64,000 nucleotides of DNA, from contig DASXWQ010000067.1 of the NCBI GenBank assembly GCA_036503555.1, positions 246,148-310,147 on the forward strand, written 5' to 3'. The stretch comes from Actinocatenispora sp036503555 (GTDB lineage: Bacteria; Actinomycetota; Actinomycetes; Mycobacteriales; Micromonosporaceae). Below, one piece after another: positions 24,058-31,485 of this stretch. Both the position numbers and the translations under genes were made by a program. Under the pieces are notes generated by a model. It searched no databases. It saw nothing but the letters and a program-made list of their open reading frames with translations, and was not told the origin of the DNA. Positions within the stretch are counted from its first letter, which is position 1, and each line of letters opens with the position of its first letter.

Positions 24058-25203
24058 GTGATCACTGTCGGGCTGACCCTCACGCGGCGCGGCCGGTTCG
24101 CGGTCGTCGAGGACGGCACGGTCACCGCGGAGGCCGCGATCGGCGACGGCCCGGACCGGATCCCCGCGTCGTTGACGGACCTCGGCCACACGGTCGAGGA
24201 CGTCGACCGGTGGGCCGTCGCCGACGGTCCCGCCGGGGGCGGCACGCTGACCGTGGCCGGCACCACCATCCGGTACGCCAGCCATCCGCGCGACGCGGCC
24301 CTCGTGGCGCTGGCGTACGCGACGAGTCCGTTCGCCGGGCGGGACGCGGCGGTGCTGCTGTGGGACGGTCCGGCCCGGCTACACCGGATCGACGCGGCGG
24401 GACGGCACCGGCCGGGCGACGCGGTGGCGCTGCCCGACCTGCCCGCGCTGCTGGCGACCCTGAGCGACGCCGACGACCTGTGCTGTGCCGGCGAACGCGC
24501 GGCCGAGCCGGAGGTCACCGCGGCGCTGCGCGCCGTCGTACGGGAGCTGTGGATTCCGCCGTTTCCCGGGGACTCCGGTGCGGCGGTGGGGGCGGCGATC
24601 GCGGAAACGGGGTTGCGGGCGGTGCGGTGGAGCGCCCGGCTGGGGCCGGAACCGGTCCGGCCGACGCACCTGCCGGCGGGCTGGGCGGTGTCGCCGTGCC
24701 GGCCCGAGGAGCTGGCGCGGGCGCTGTCCCGCGGCGCCGGCCCGGTGGTCGTGCTGGACGGCCGCGCGGCGCTCGGTCGTGGCGCACTCGGCACCCGCGG
24801 GATCCTCGCCACCACGACACATGCCGGCGCGGCGGCGCGGCTCGCCGACCGGCCGACCGACCTGCTGTGCCTGGCCGAACACGCGGCGGACGTCGTCGAT
24901 CCGGGCTTCCCCGACCCGTACCGGCAGCACCGGCACCGAATCCGTCCACTGTGGACGGACCGGGTCGCGGCGCGACCGCGGGACACGACCGTCCGCGTCC
25001 AGACCGTCGACGCCGCGAGCAGTCCGACGCTGGCGACGATCCTGCGCGAGTACCGGGCGTGGAGCGGGCTGCCCGTGCTGCACCACGTACCCGCGCCGGA
25101 TCCGGCGGCGGACACCGGTGCCGCCGCGGCGATGCGCTGGGGCCGGGCCGGCCTCGTCTGGGCCGACGGCCTGCTCTACCGGCGGAAGGGAACCGACGCA
25201 TGA
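24058..25203 (+). CDS. Divergent carbamoyltransferase (NodU/TobZ family), shortened
   Basis: 381 residues; family members are usually 550 or more. C-terminal hallmarks remain: LWIPPFPGDSGAAVGAAI (164-181; usual PxPGDxGxAxGAA), GRGALGTRGIL (240-250; usual GPRALGNRSIL) and VQTVDAASSPTLATILREY with SGLPVLHH. The N-terminal Kae1-like half is reduced, and the metal-binding HHxxH region reads SHPRD near 75-79. It could O-carbamoylate a small molecule using carbamoyl phosphate, but loss of a metal His leaves activity in doubt. GTG start. It is followed through a repeated linker by the sulfotransferase. Confidence 0.7.
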   Translation: MITVGLTLTRRGRFAVVEDGTVTAEAAIGDGPDRIPASLTDLGHTVEDVDRWAVADGPAGGGTLTVAGTTIRYASHPRDAALVALAYATSPFAGRDAAVLLWDGPARLHRIDAAGRHRPGDAVALPDLPALLATLSDADDLCCAGERAAEPEVTAALRAVVRELWIPPFPGDSGAAVGAAIAETGLRAVRWSARLGPEPVRPTHLPAGWAVSPCRPEELARALSRGAGPVVVLDGRAALGRGALGTRGILATTTHAGAAARLADRPTDLLCLAEHAADVVDPGFPDPYRQHRHRIRPLWTDRVAARPRDTTVRVQTVDAASSPTLATILREYRAWSGLPVLHHVPAPDPAADTGAAAAMRWGRAGLVWADGLLYRRKGTDA

Positions 25204-25278
25204 GCGAGCGCCAGCGAGCGAGTCGGGAGCACAGCGCGTGCGTCCGGATGGGCGGTCCGACCGGAGGGAGGGGCGACC
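25200..25278 (+). repeat. Intergenic linker repeat with coupled micro-ORF (copy 1)
   Basis: The sequence begins ATGAGCGAGCGCCAGCGAGC, overlapping the carbamoyltransferase stop, and ends GGGCGGTCCGACCGGAGGGA plus GGGGCGACC right before the sulfotransferase GTG. It carries a 28-codon ORF (MSERQRASREHSACVR...) whose ATG overlaps the upstream stop and whose stop lies just inside the next gene. It supplies the GGAGGGAGG ribosome site. Similar copies are at 28028-28063 and 36502-36583. Confidence 0.7.
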
Positions 25279-26247
25279 GTGAGTAGCGCGCCGCGCGCGA
25301 TGGTGATCTCCCTCCAGAAGGCCGGCACGCACCTGACGCAGGAGCTGATGCTGGAGCTGGGGTACCGGATGGTCGGGGTGCCCCGACCGTCGCCGCGCAC
25401 CGTGCCGGCCTTCACCGACGACGAGTACGCCGCGATCGCCGCGCTGGTGCTCGACAAGCCCGAGTACGACAGGCTGCTCGGTCTGCGCGGTACGGACGCG
25501 TTCGTGGACGGCGCCCGGGACGCGTGGACGGCGCTCGGCTGGCACTGGCAGCGACGGCTCGGGCAGCGGGTCGTCAACCGGTACGGCCGGACCCGGCTCG
25601 ACTTCGCGGACGCGGTCATCAGCAACCCGTACCTGCCGTACACCCGGTTCGCGGACACGCCCGCCGGGCTGTGCTGGATCCTCCACGAGCTGGACCTGGA
25701 ACGTGTGGACGGCGGGTTCCTCAGCGAGTGGGTCGAGACCGGCACGCCGCCGCTGGTCTACAACTACCGCGATCCGCGCGACACGATCATCTCGATGATC
25801 AACTTCCTGGCCGGCCGGACCCGTGAGGGCTACGGCAACTTCTACGAGTCGGACATCTACAGCGCGATCCTCGCCGGCAAGGACACGTGGGAAGCGAAGA
25901 TCGACTACGCGTTGCAGGATCCGCAGTTCCCGGCCGCCGACCAGTTCCGGAAGGGGCTGTGGCTGCTCAACCATCCGAAGGTCGTCAGCGTCCGGTACGA
26001 GGACCTGGTCGGGCCGGCCGGCGGCGGCTCCGCCACCCGGCAGGTCGACGCGATCGGCCGGGTCCTGGCGCACGTCGGCTCCGACCGGGACGCGGAGAAG
26101 GTCGCGGCCACCGTCTACAACCCGGACTCGTGGAGCTTCTACCGGGGCCGCAGCGGCGGCTGGCGTGAGCTGTTCACCGCGCGCAACAACGCCCGCTTCA
26201 CCGAACGGTACGGGGACATTCTGGAGCTGTACGGCTACGACTCCTGA
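25279..26247 (+). CDS. PAPS-dependent sulfotransferase
   Basis: 322 residues. The 5'-phosphosulfate loop SLQKAGTHLTQ is at 11-21, the 3'-phosphate motif YNYRDPRDTIIS at 161-172, and the late FYRGRSGGWRELF block (about 283-295) matches the RKGxxGxWK motif. These are the three PAPS contacts of cytosolic sulfotransferases, which put a sulfate on hydroxyl or amino groups. Operon partner of the carbamoyltransferase. It probably tailors the cluster product. Its last 50 nt overlap the convergent SARP gene. Confidence 0.85.
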   Translation: MSSAPRAMVISLQKAGTHLTQELMLELGYRMVGVPRPSPRTVPAFTDDEYAAIAALVLDKPEYDRLLGLRGTDAFVDGARDAWTALGWHWQRRLGQRVVNRYGRTRLDFADAVISNPYLPYTRFADTPAGLCWILHELDLERVDGGFLSEWVETGTPPLVYNYRDPRDTIISMINFLAGRTREGYGNFYESDIYSAILAGKDTWEAKIDYALQDPQFPAADQFRKGLWLLNHPKVVSVRYEDLVGPAGGGSATRQVDAIGRVLAHVGSDRDAEKVAATVYNPDSWSFYRGRSGGWRELFTARNNARFTERYGDILELYGYDS

Positions 26248-28027
26248 GCGCGCGCGTCGCGTCGAGCGCCGGCGGCCGGGCTCGGTCGGCGGCGACCAGC
26301 CGGGGCATCACCGGCAGCCGGTACGACGGCTCGGGTACCGCGGTCACCACCTCCACCAGGTGCGCCTCCACCAGCCGGGCCAGCCCCTCGACGACGTCGG
26401 TGGCGGGGTCGGCCACGGCGGCGGCCGTGCCGTGGTCGAACGGCGCCGACCCCAGCGCCGCCAGGCGGCAGAACAGCCGGCGCAGCGGCAGCGGCAGCAC
26501 GTCCACGCTCCGCGCCAGGCAGGCCCGTACGCTCAGGCCGCCGTGGACCAGCTCGTCCAGCCGGTGCGCCTCGGCGGCGAGCCGGTCGGCGAACCGGCCG
26601 AGCGTCCAGTGCGGGCGCGCGGCGAGCCGCGCCGCCACGATCCGCAGCGCCAGCGGCAGCCCGTCGCAGAACGTCACGATCGCGCCGGCGGCGACCGGCT
26701 CGGCGGCGACCACGTCCGGTCCGACCATGGCCGCCAGCATCGACAGGCCCTCCTGCCGGTCCGGCCGCCCGACCGGGAACCGCGCCGCGCCGGGCAGCCC
26801 GGTCAGCGGCGACCGGCTCGTGACCAGTACCAGCGAGGACGAGCAGCCCGGCAGCAGCGGTACGACGGACCGCTCGTCGACGGCGTGGTCGAGCACGACG
26901 AGCATGCGGCGGCCGGCGATGCGGCTGCGGTAGAGGCCGGCGCGTTCCGGCAGGCCGGGCGGGATCGACCGGGCGTCGACGCCGAGCGCGCCCAGGAACA
27001 GCTCCAGCACGCGGGCCGGGTCGCCGTCGGCGAGGTCGGCGTGGAGCTGGCCGTCCGGGTGGTCGCGCGCCCGGCGGTGCGCCGCGTGTACGGCGAGCGC
27101 GGTCTTGCCCACCCCGGCGGCGCCCACCAGGACCGCCACCCGCGCCACCGCCGCGCTCGCCTGGCCCCTGCGCAGACCCGCGTCCAGCTCGCACAGCAGG
27201 TGCGTACGCCCCGCGAAGTCCGGCAGGTCGGCCGGCAGCATCAGCGGCGGCTCGACCCGCCACCGGTACGCCGGCGACGGTACGGGCGCCTGCTCGCCGA
27301 GGATCGTCCGCTCCAGTTGCCGCAGCCCCGGCGACGGTTCGAGCCCGAGCTCGTCGAGCATCAGCCGGCGCGCCACCCGGTACGCGTCGAGCGCCTCGGC
27401 CCGCCGGCCGGCCCGGTACAGCGCCGTCACCCGCTGGTGGTGCAGGCGTTCGCGCAGCGGGTGGGTCGCGACCAGGTCGGTCAGCTCGCCGACGACCTCG
27501 GCGTGCCGGCCGAGGCGCAGCTCGATGTCGAGGCACTCCTCGATCGCCGCCAGCCGCTTCTCGTTCAGGCCGACCGCGAGGCCCCGCACCAGGGCGCTGT
27601 CCACCCCGGAGAACGCCGGGCCGCGCCACAGCGCCAGCCCCGCCCGGTACTCCCGTACGGCCGCCGCCGGGTCGCCGCCGTCCAGCGACCGGGCCCGCCG
27701 GATCCGCTCGTCGAACTCCAGCAGGTCCAACTCGTCCGGCCCGACCCGGAACGCGTACCCCGCGGGCGCGGTCACCAGCCGGTCCGACAGACCGCAGCCG
27801 TGCAGGCTCTTGCGTACCGCGGAGACGCAGATCTGGATCTGGGTCCGCGCGGTCTCCGGCGGCGTCTCGCCCCAGACCGCGTCGACCAGCCGGTCCAGCG
27901 GTACCACCCGGCCCGTGGCGCCGAGCAGCATCGCCAGCACGACGAGCTGGCGGGGCGCGGTGACGGCGACCGTCGCGTCCCCGCCGGACAGCTCGACGGG
28001 CCCGAGTACCCGGCAGCGCACGCTCAC
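26198..28027 (-). CDS. SARP/AfsR-type pathway regulator with NTPase domain
   Basis: 609 residues. Residues about 5-95 form the OmpR-like winged helix (SVRCRVLGPVELSGGDATVA, then TPPETARTQIQICVSAVRKS). Residues about 100-245 are the BTAD helical domain (DLLEFDERIRRAR ... ALDAYRVARRLMLDELGLEP). A P-loop GAAGVGKTA at 302-310 begins an NB-ARC-type NTPase region. SARPs activate antibiotic clusters by binding heptamer direct repeats at 11-bp spacing, and such repeats occur at two divergent promoters nearby. I prefer GTG 28027 (GGAGGGAGGAG site); an ATG at 28063 overlapping the ATP-grasp stop is possible. Confidence 0.9.
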   Translation of the reverse strand: MSVRCRVLGPVELSGGDATVAVTAPRQLVVLAMLLGATGRVVPLDRLVDAVWGETPPETARTQIQICVSAVRKSLHGCGLSDRLVTAPAGYAFRVGPDELDLLEFDERIRRARSLDGGDPAAAVREYRAGLALWRGPAFSGVDSALVRGLAVGLNEKRLAAIEECLDIELRLGRHAEVVGELTDLVATHPLRERLHHQRVTALYRAGRRAEALDAYRVARRLMLDELGLEPSPGLRQLERTILGEQAPVPSPAYRWRVEPPLMLPADLPDFAGRTHLLCELDAGLRRGQASAAVARVAVLVGAAGVGKTALAVHAAHRRARDHPDGQLHADLADGDPARVLELFLGALGVDARSIPPGLPERAGLYRSRIAGRRMLVVLDHAVDERSVVPLLPGCSSSLVLVTSRSPLTGLPGAARFPVGRPDRQEGLSMLAAMVGPDVVAAEPVAAGAIVTFCDGLPLALRIVAARLAARPHWTLGRFADRLAAEAHRLDELVHGGLSVRACLARSVDVLPLPLRRLFCRLAALGSAPFDHGTAAAVADPATDVVEGLARLVEAHLVEVVTAVPEPSYRLPVMPRLVAADRARPPALDATRALRSRSRTAPECPRTVR

Positions 28028-28063
28028 GGCCGCTCCTCCCTCCGCTCGGACCGCCCCGCTCAT
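28028..28063 (-). repeat. Intergenic linker repeat (short copy)
   Basis: On the minus strand it starts ATGAGCGGGGCGGTCCGAGC over the ATP-grasp stop and continues GGAGGGAGGAGCGGCC into the GTG of the SARP gene. It matches the 3' half of the copy at 25200-25278 and lacks the middle. In this copy the micro-ORF is in frame with the SARP gene. Confidence 0.6.
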
Positions 28064-29016
28064 GGCCGGCCGGCGTCCAGGGCGCGGGCCGGCCGCCCGG
28101 CCCGGCACCACGCCTCCGCGAGCGGCAGCGCCATCGACTCCAACCCACCGGGTACGTCGAGCACCGGGTGCACGTTGACCTCGAACACCGCGCCGCCGCC
28201 CTCGACGGCCAGGTCGACCCCGCCGTACGGCAGGCCGAGCGACCGCGTCGCCGCCACCGCCAGCTGCCGGTACGCCAGCGGCAGGTCCTCGACGGGCAGC
28301 ACCGTCGACACCGCGCCCTTCGCCTCGTTGCACGGCGCGTCGGGATCGTCCTGGACGTGTTCGCAGACGCGCAGCACCCGGTCGTACAGCACGACCACGC
28401 GGAACTGGTGGCGGCGACCCCGACCGTCCACATTGGACGCATCGCGGGACATCAGCCACGCCTGGCCGGTGTCCGCGTAGTAGCCGACGGCGGCGCGTAC
28501 CTGCCGGGGCGTGGTCAGGTGGAAGACGTCGGCACCGCCGGCACCGACCGCCGGCCGCGCCCAGACGTCCCGGCCGAGCCGCTCGAACGCGGCCACCGCC
28601 CGGTCGCCGTCCGGCCGGCGCAGCGCGACGGTCTCCATGTGCGCGATGCCGTGCCGCCGGAACGTCGCGACGGTACGACGCTTGTCGCTCGCGCGCGCCC
28701 ACGCCCGCGGGTCCGCGCCCCACCGGAGCGCGCGCGGCAGCCGCCGCAGGAACGGCGCGAACCCGGCGCGGTCGGCGGGCGGGATCTCGTACACGACGAG
28801 CGTCGCGGGCGTCGCGCCGAACCCCGCCGCGGGTACGTCGAGGTGGAAACCGTCCCGGTCGGTGCTCGTCGTACCGCCCGCGCCGGGCAGGAAATGCCGC
28901 GCGTCCACCGCCGACGGCGGTACGCCGGTGACGATCTCGACGGCCCTTTCCAACAGGGCACGGCTGCCCTCCGCCGACCCGTGGTCGGTCATCAGGACGA
29001 CGCCGCTGGCCGCCAT
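28060..29016 (-). CDS. ATP-grasp ligase (RimK-like)
   Basis: 318 residues. The central Lys/acidic ATP-grasp fold can be traced: ASDKRRTVATFRRHGI near 110-125, VWARPAVGAGGADVFHL near 155-170, RHQFRVVVLYDRVLRVCEHV and the metal-binding end AVFEVNVHPVLDVPGGLES. ATP-grasp enzymes activate a carboxylate as acyl phosphate and join it to an amine. It lies in one unit with the SARP gene and is divergent from the flavoprotein. A candidate amide-bond former of the cluster. Confidence 0.85.
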   Translation of the reverse strand: MAASGVVLMTDHGSAEGSRALLERAVEIVTGVPPSAVDARHFLPGAGGTTSTDRDGFHLDVPAAGFGATPATLVVYEIPPADRAGFAPFLRRLPRALRWGADPRAWARASDKRRTVATFRRHGIAHMETVALRRPDGDRAVAAFERLGRDVWARPAVGAGGADVFHLTTPRQVRAAVGYYADTGQAWLMSRDASNVDGRGRRHQFRVVVLYDRVLRVCEHVQDDPDAPCNEAKGAVSTVLPVEDLPLAYRQLAVAATRSLGLPYGGVDLAVEGGGAVFEVNVHPVLDVPGGLESMALPLAEAWCRAGRPARALDAGRP

Positions 29017-29096
29017 CCGTCAGATCCGTCGGGCAACGACGGCGCGGGCTCGAATCATCGGCACATCCTAGCCGGGTAAGGGGTGCCCGCCACCAG

Positions 29097-29142
29097 TGTC
29101 AGATTCGACAGTGAGCCCCCGGCGATGTGACAGATGCGACAG
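29097..29142. promoter_or_regulatory. 31-bp-spaced direct repeats in the ATP-grasp/flavoprotein divergent promoter
   Basis: TGTCAGATTCGACAG (29097-29111) and TGACAGATGCGACAG (29128-29142) match at 13 of 15 positions, with starts 31 bp apart, about three helical turns. They differ from the CGATAGC boxes elsewhere in the cluster, so another factor may act here. Confidence 0.55.
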
Positions 29143-29147
29143 CCTAC

Positions 29148-29172
29148 GGAGGCTGCGGGTCGGTTAGCCTCC
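29148..29172. promoter_or_regulatory. 7-bp inverted repeat near flavoprotein start
   Basis: GGAGGCT (29148-29154) and AGCCTCC (29166-29172), 11-nt spacing, ending 7 nt before the ATG at 29180. The forward gene has no ribosome site, and a TAGCCT hexamer inside the right arm would fit a leaderless start. Confidence 0.4.
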
Positions 29173-29179
29173 ACACACT

Positions 29180-30685
29180 ATGCGGATCGCGGTAATAGGC
29201 GGCGGGCCGGCGGCAGTTGCCCTGCTCGACGGTCTGCTACTGCGCGCGGACCGGTTCCGGTCGAACCCCGAGATCCATATCTACGAACCGTCCGGGCCGG
29301 CTTACGGGCAGGCATTCCGGCCGGATCTCGATTCGGCCCTGATTAACCTTCCGAATGGGCGGATGTCGATCCGCGCGCACGAGCCGGCGCATTTCCTGAA
29401 CTGGCTCGAATCGTCCGCCGGCACCGACCCGGCTCTCGCGGAGCGGCACGCACCGCGGTCCCGGTTCGGCGCGTACCTGACCGCGCAGCTCGACCGCGGC
29501 CGGGCCGTGGCGCGCGAGCTCGGCTGGCACGTCGAGGTCGTACCCGAGACCGTCCTCGCCGTGGCCGGCACCGCCGACCGCGCGCTGCTCGTGCGGACCG
29601 CAGCCGGCGCGCGGACCCACAGCCACGTCGTCCTCGGGATCGGGTCGGGCAGCAACGCCGACCCGTACCGGCTGGCCCGGACGCCGAACTTCGTCGCCGA
29701 CCCGTACCCGCTGGCGGCGACGCTGCCCGGCGTCGCGCCGGACGCCCACGTGCTGATCGTCGGTACCGGGCTGACGGCGGTGGACGCCGCGCTCGGGCTG
29801 CTGCACCTGGGCCACCGGGGGCGGATCACGATGGCGTCGCGTACCGGGATCCTGCCGCGCGTCAGGCGCCCCGTGGTCGACTGGGAGCCGCGGCACCTCA
29901 CCGTCGAGCGTGTCGCCGCGCTCGGCCGGCGCGCCGGCGGCCTGCGCCTGCCGGACGTGTGGGACCTGCTGCGCCGCGAGCTGACCGCGGCCGGCTTCGA
30001 CGCCGAGGCGGAGACCGCCCGGTTCCGGCCCGTACGCTCGCACGCCGACGACCTCCGCGAGCAGCTCGCGGAGCGCGTCGCGAGCCCGGTCCACTCGATC
30101 TACGCCGCGCTGCTGCCCACGCCGCTGCCGCCGCTGATCCGGGCCACCCTGCCGCCGGAGGACATGCGGCAGGTGGCGTACCGGTTCAAGCACCAGCTGA
30201 AGAGCGTGCAGTGCCCGATGCCGCCGGAGACGGGCCGGACGCTGCTGGCCGCGATGGACCGCGGGCAGCTCACGGTGCTCGGCGGCCTCACGTACGTCGG
30301 GGTGCGCGGGCGCCGGTTCGCCGCCACGGCGGAGCTGGCCACGGTCCCCGACGCCGACGTGGTGGTGGACGCGACCCGGCTCAGCCCGGCGCGGACGACC
30401 GGCCGGGCCCGGCACCTGGTCCGGTCCCTGACCGGCCACGTCAGGTGGGATCCGTTCCACGCGCTGCGGGTCGATCCGGCCACCTGCCGCGTGCTGCCCG
30501 GCCCGGGGCAGCCGCACCGGATGCTCTACGCCATCGGCGAGATCACCATCGGCGACCTGTACCACGCCAGCAGCCTGCCCGCGGTGAGCCGGGGAGCGGC
30601 GCTCGTCGCCGAGGACCTGGCCCGGCAGGCCGACCGACCGCACCATCTCGCGCCCAGTACCAGCGGCCCCGGGAGGCAGCGATGA
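29180..30685 (+). CDS. FAD/NAD(P)-binding oxidoreductase
   Basis: 501 residues. The N-terminal FAD motif is GGGPAAVALLDGLL (about 8-21), a second dinucleotide motif is VLIVGTGLTAVDAALGLLHL (about 193-212), and a C-terminal FAD block near YAIGEITIGDLYHASSLPAV. This is the FAD_NAD-binding family that includes N-hydroxylating and small-molecule redox enzymes. No covalent flavin site is evident. It is first in a forward operon, and its stop overlaps the Ate1-like gene start (ATGA). Confidence 0.8.
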   Translation: MRIAVIGGGPAAVALLDGLLLRADRFRSNPEIHIYEPSGPAYGQAFRPDLDSALINLPNGRMSIRAHEPAHFLNWLESSAGTDPALAERHAPRSRFGAYLTAQLDRGRAVARELGWHVEVVPETVLAVAGTADRALLVRTAAGARTHSHVVLGIGSGSNADPYRLARTPNFVADPYPLAATLPGVAPDAHVLIVGTGLTAVDAALGLLHLGHRGRITMASRTGILPRVRRPVVDWEPRHLTVERVAALGRRAGGLRLPDVWDLLRRELTAAGFDAEAETARFRPVRSHADDLREQLAERVASPVHSIYAALLPTPLPPLIRATLPPEDMRQVAYRFKHQLKSVQCPMPPETGRTLLAAMDRGQLTVLGGLTYVGVRGRRFAATAELATVPDADVVVDATRLSPARTTGRARHLVRSLTGHVRWDPFHALRVDPATCRVLPGPGQPHRMLYAIGEITIGDLYHASSLPAVSRGAALVAEDLARQADRPHHLAPSTSGPGRQR

Positions 30686-31485
30686 GGGTAGTGCTCTCCG
30701 AGTACAAGCCGGACTACGGCAGCTACGTCTTCCCGTATCACGTGTGGGGGTTCCTGGACGACGGCGAGACCCCCGCCGACGCGCTCGCCGCGGGTTTCCT
30801 GCCGGCCGCCTACGACATGTCGCGCTTCTATCTCACCCGCAGCGTACGAATTGCGCTGGACGCGTTTTCCGATACCAGCCGCACGCGTTACGTACGGCGC
30901 CGCTGCGAGCACATCACCGGCGCCCTCGTCGAGCGCACCGACTTTCGGCTCACCGAGCCGCTGCGCGAGCTTGCCGTGGCCTATTTCGCCAGCCAGAGCC
31001 GTGCCCCCGAGTACCGTCGGAAACGGTTCTTCGAGATGATCTCGTCGCCGTTCGCCACGCATTTCATGCGGTTCACCGACGAGACGACCGAGCAGCCGGT
31101 CGGCCTGGTCCCGCTGTTTCTCACCGGAAACGTCGCCGACTACGGAATCCCGGTGTACGACCCCGCCTACCGCGACATCAGCATCGGCAACCACATGATG
31201 GCCGACACGTTGCGGGAAATGCGCGACCGCGAACGGGCGTACGTCTATCTCGGCACCTGCTACTCGCCGGGCGACCGGTACAAGACCCGGTTCGCCGGGA
31301 TGCAGTTCTTCAACGGGTACCGGTGGTCGGACGACCGGCGGGAGCTGCACGTGCTGACCGACCACCAGGGACGGGACGAGCGGCAGCACGTGCTGGGCGC
31401 GCCGGACTACCTGGACGAGTTCTGTGCCGGTGACATCGCCGCACTCGGCGAACGCTCGACGCTGCGGCTGACCACTGGGCCCTGA
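30682..31485 (+). CDS. Ate1/Bpt-like aminoacyl-tRNA-protein transferase homolog
   Basis: 267 residues. The order of motifs follows bacterial leucyl/arginyl-tRNA-protein transferases (GNAT-fold enzymes that move an amino acid from tRNA to an N-terminus): GFLPAAYDMSRFYLTRSVRI near 38-57, SDTSRTRYVRRR near 63-74, and the diagnostic RAYVYLGTCYSPGDRYKTRF near 185-204 (usual YVYLGYWI....MSYKARF). The N-terminal cysteines of canonical Ate1 are missing. In a biosynthetic cluster it may use aminoacyl-tRNA to aminoacylate a small acceptor. Coupled to the flavoprotein by ATGA. Confidence 0.7.
   Translation: MRVVLSEYKPDYGSYVFPYHVWGFLDDGETPADALAAGFLPAAYDMSRFYLTRSVRIALDAFSDTSRTRYVRRRCEHITGALVERTDFRLTEPLRELAVAYFASQSRAPEYRRKRFFEMISSPFATHFMRFTDETTEQPVGLVPLFLTGNVADYGIPVYDPAYRDISIGNHMMADTLREMRDRERAYVYLGTCYSPGDRYKTRFAGMQFFNGYRWSDDRRELHVLTDHQGRDERQHVLGAPDYLDEFCAGDIAALGERSTLRLTTGP

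Noticed and set aside
28060..28063. ATG 28063 as the SARP start
   Set aside because: It lies in the repeated linker; GTG 28027 has the strong ribosome site and family-like N-terminus. Kept as an alternative only.
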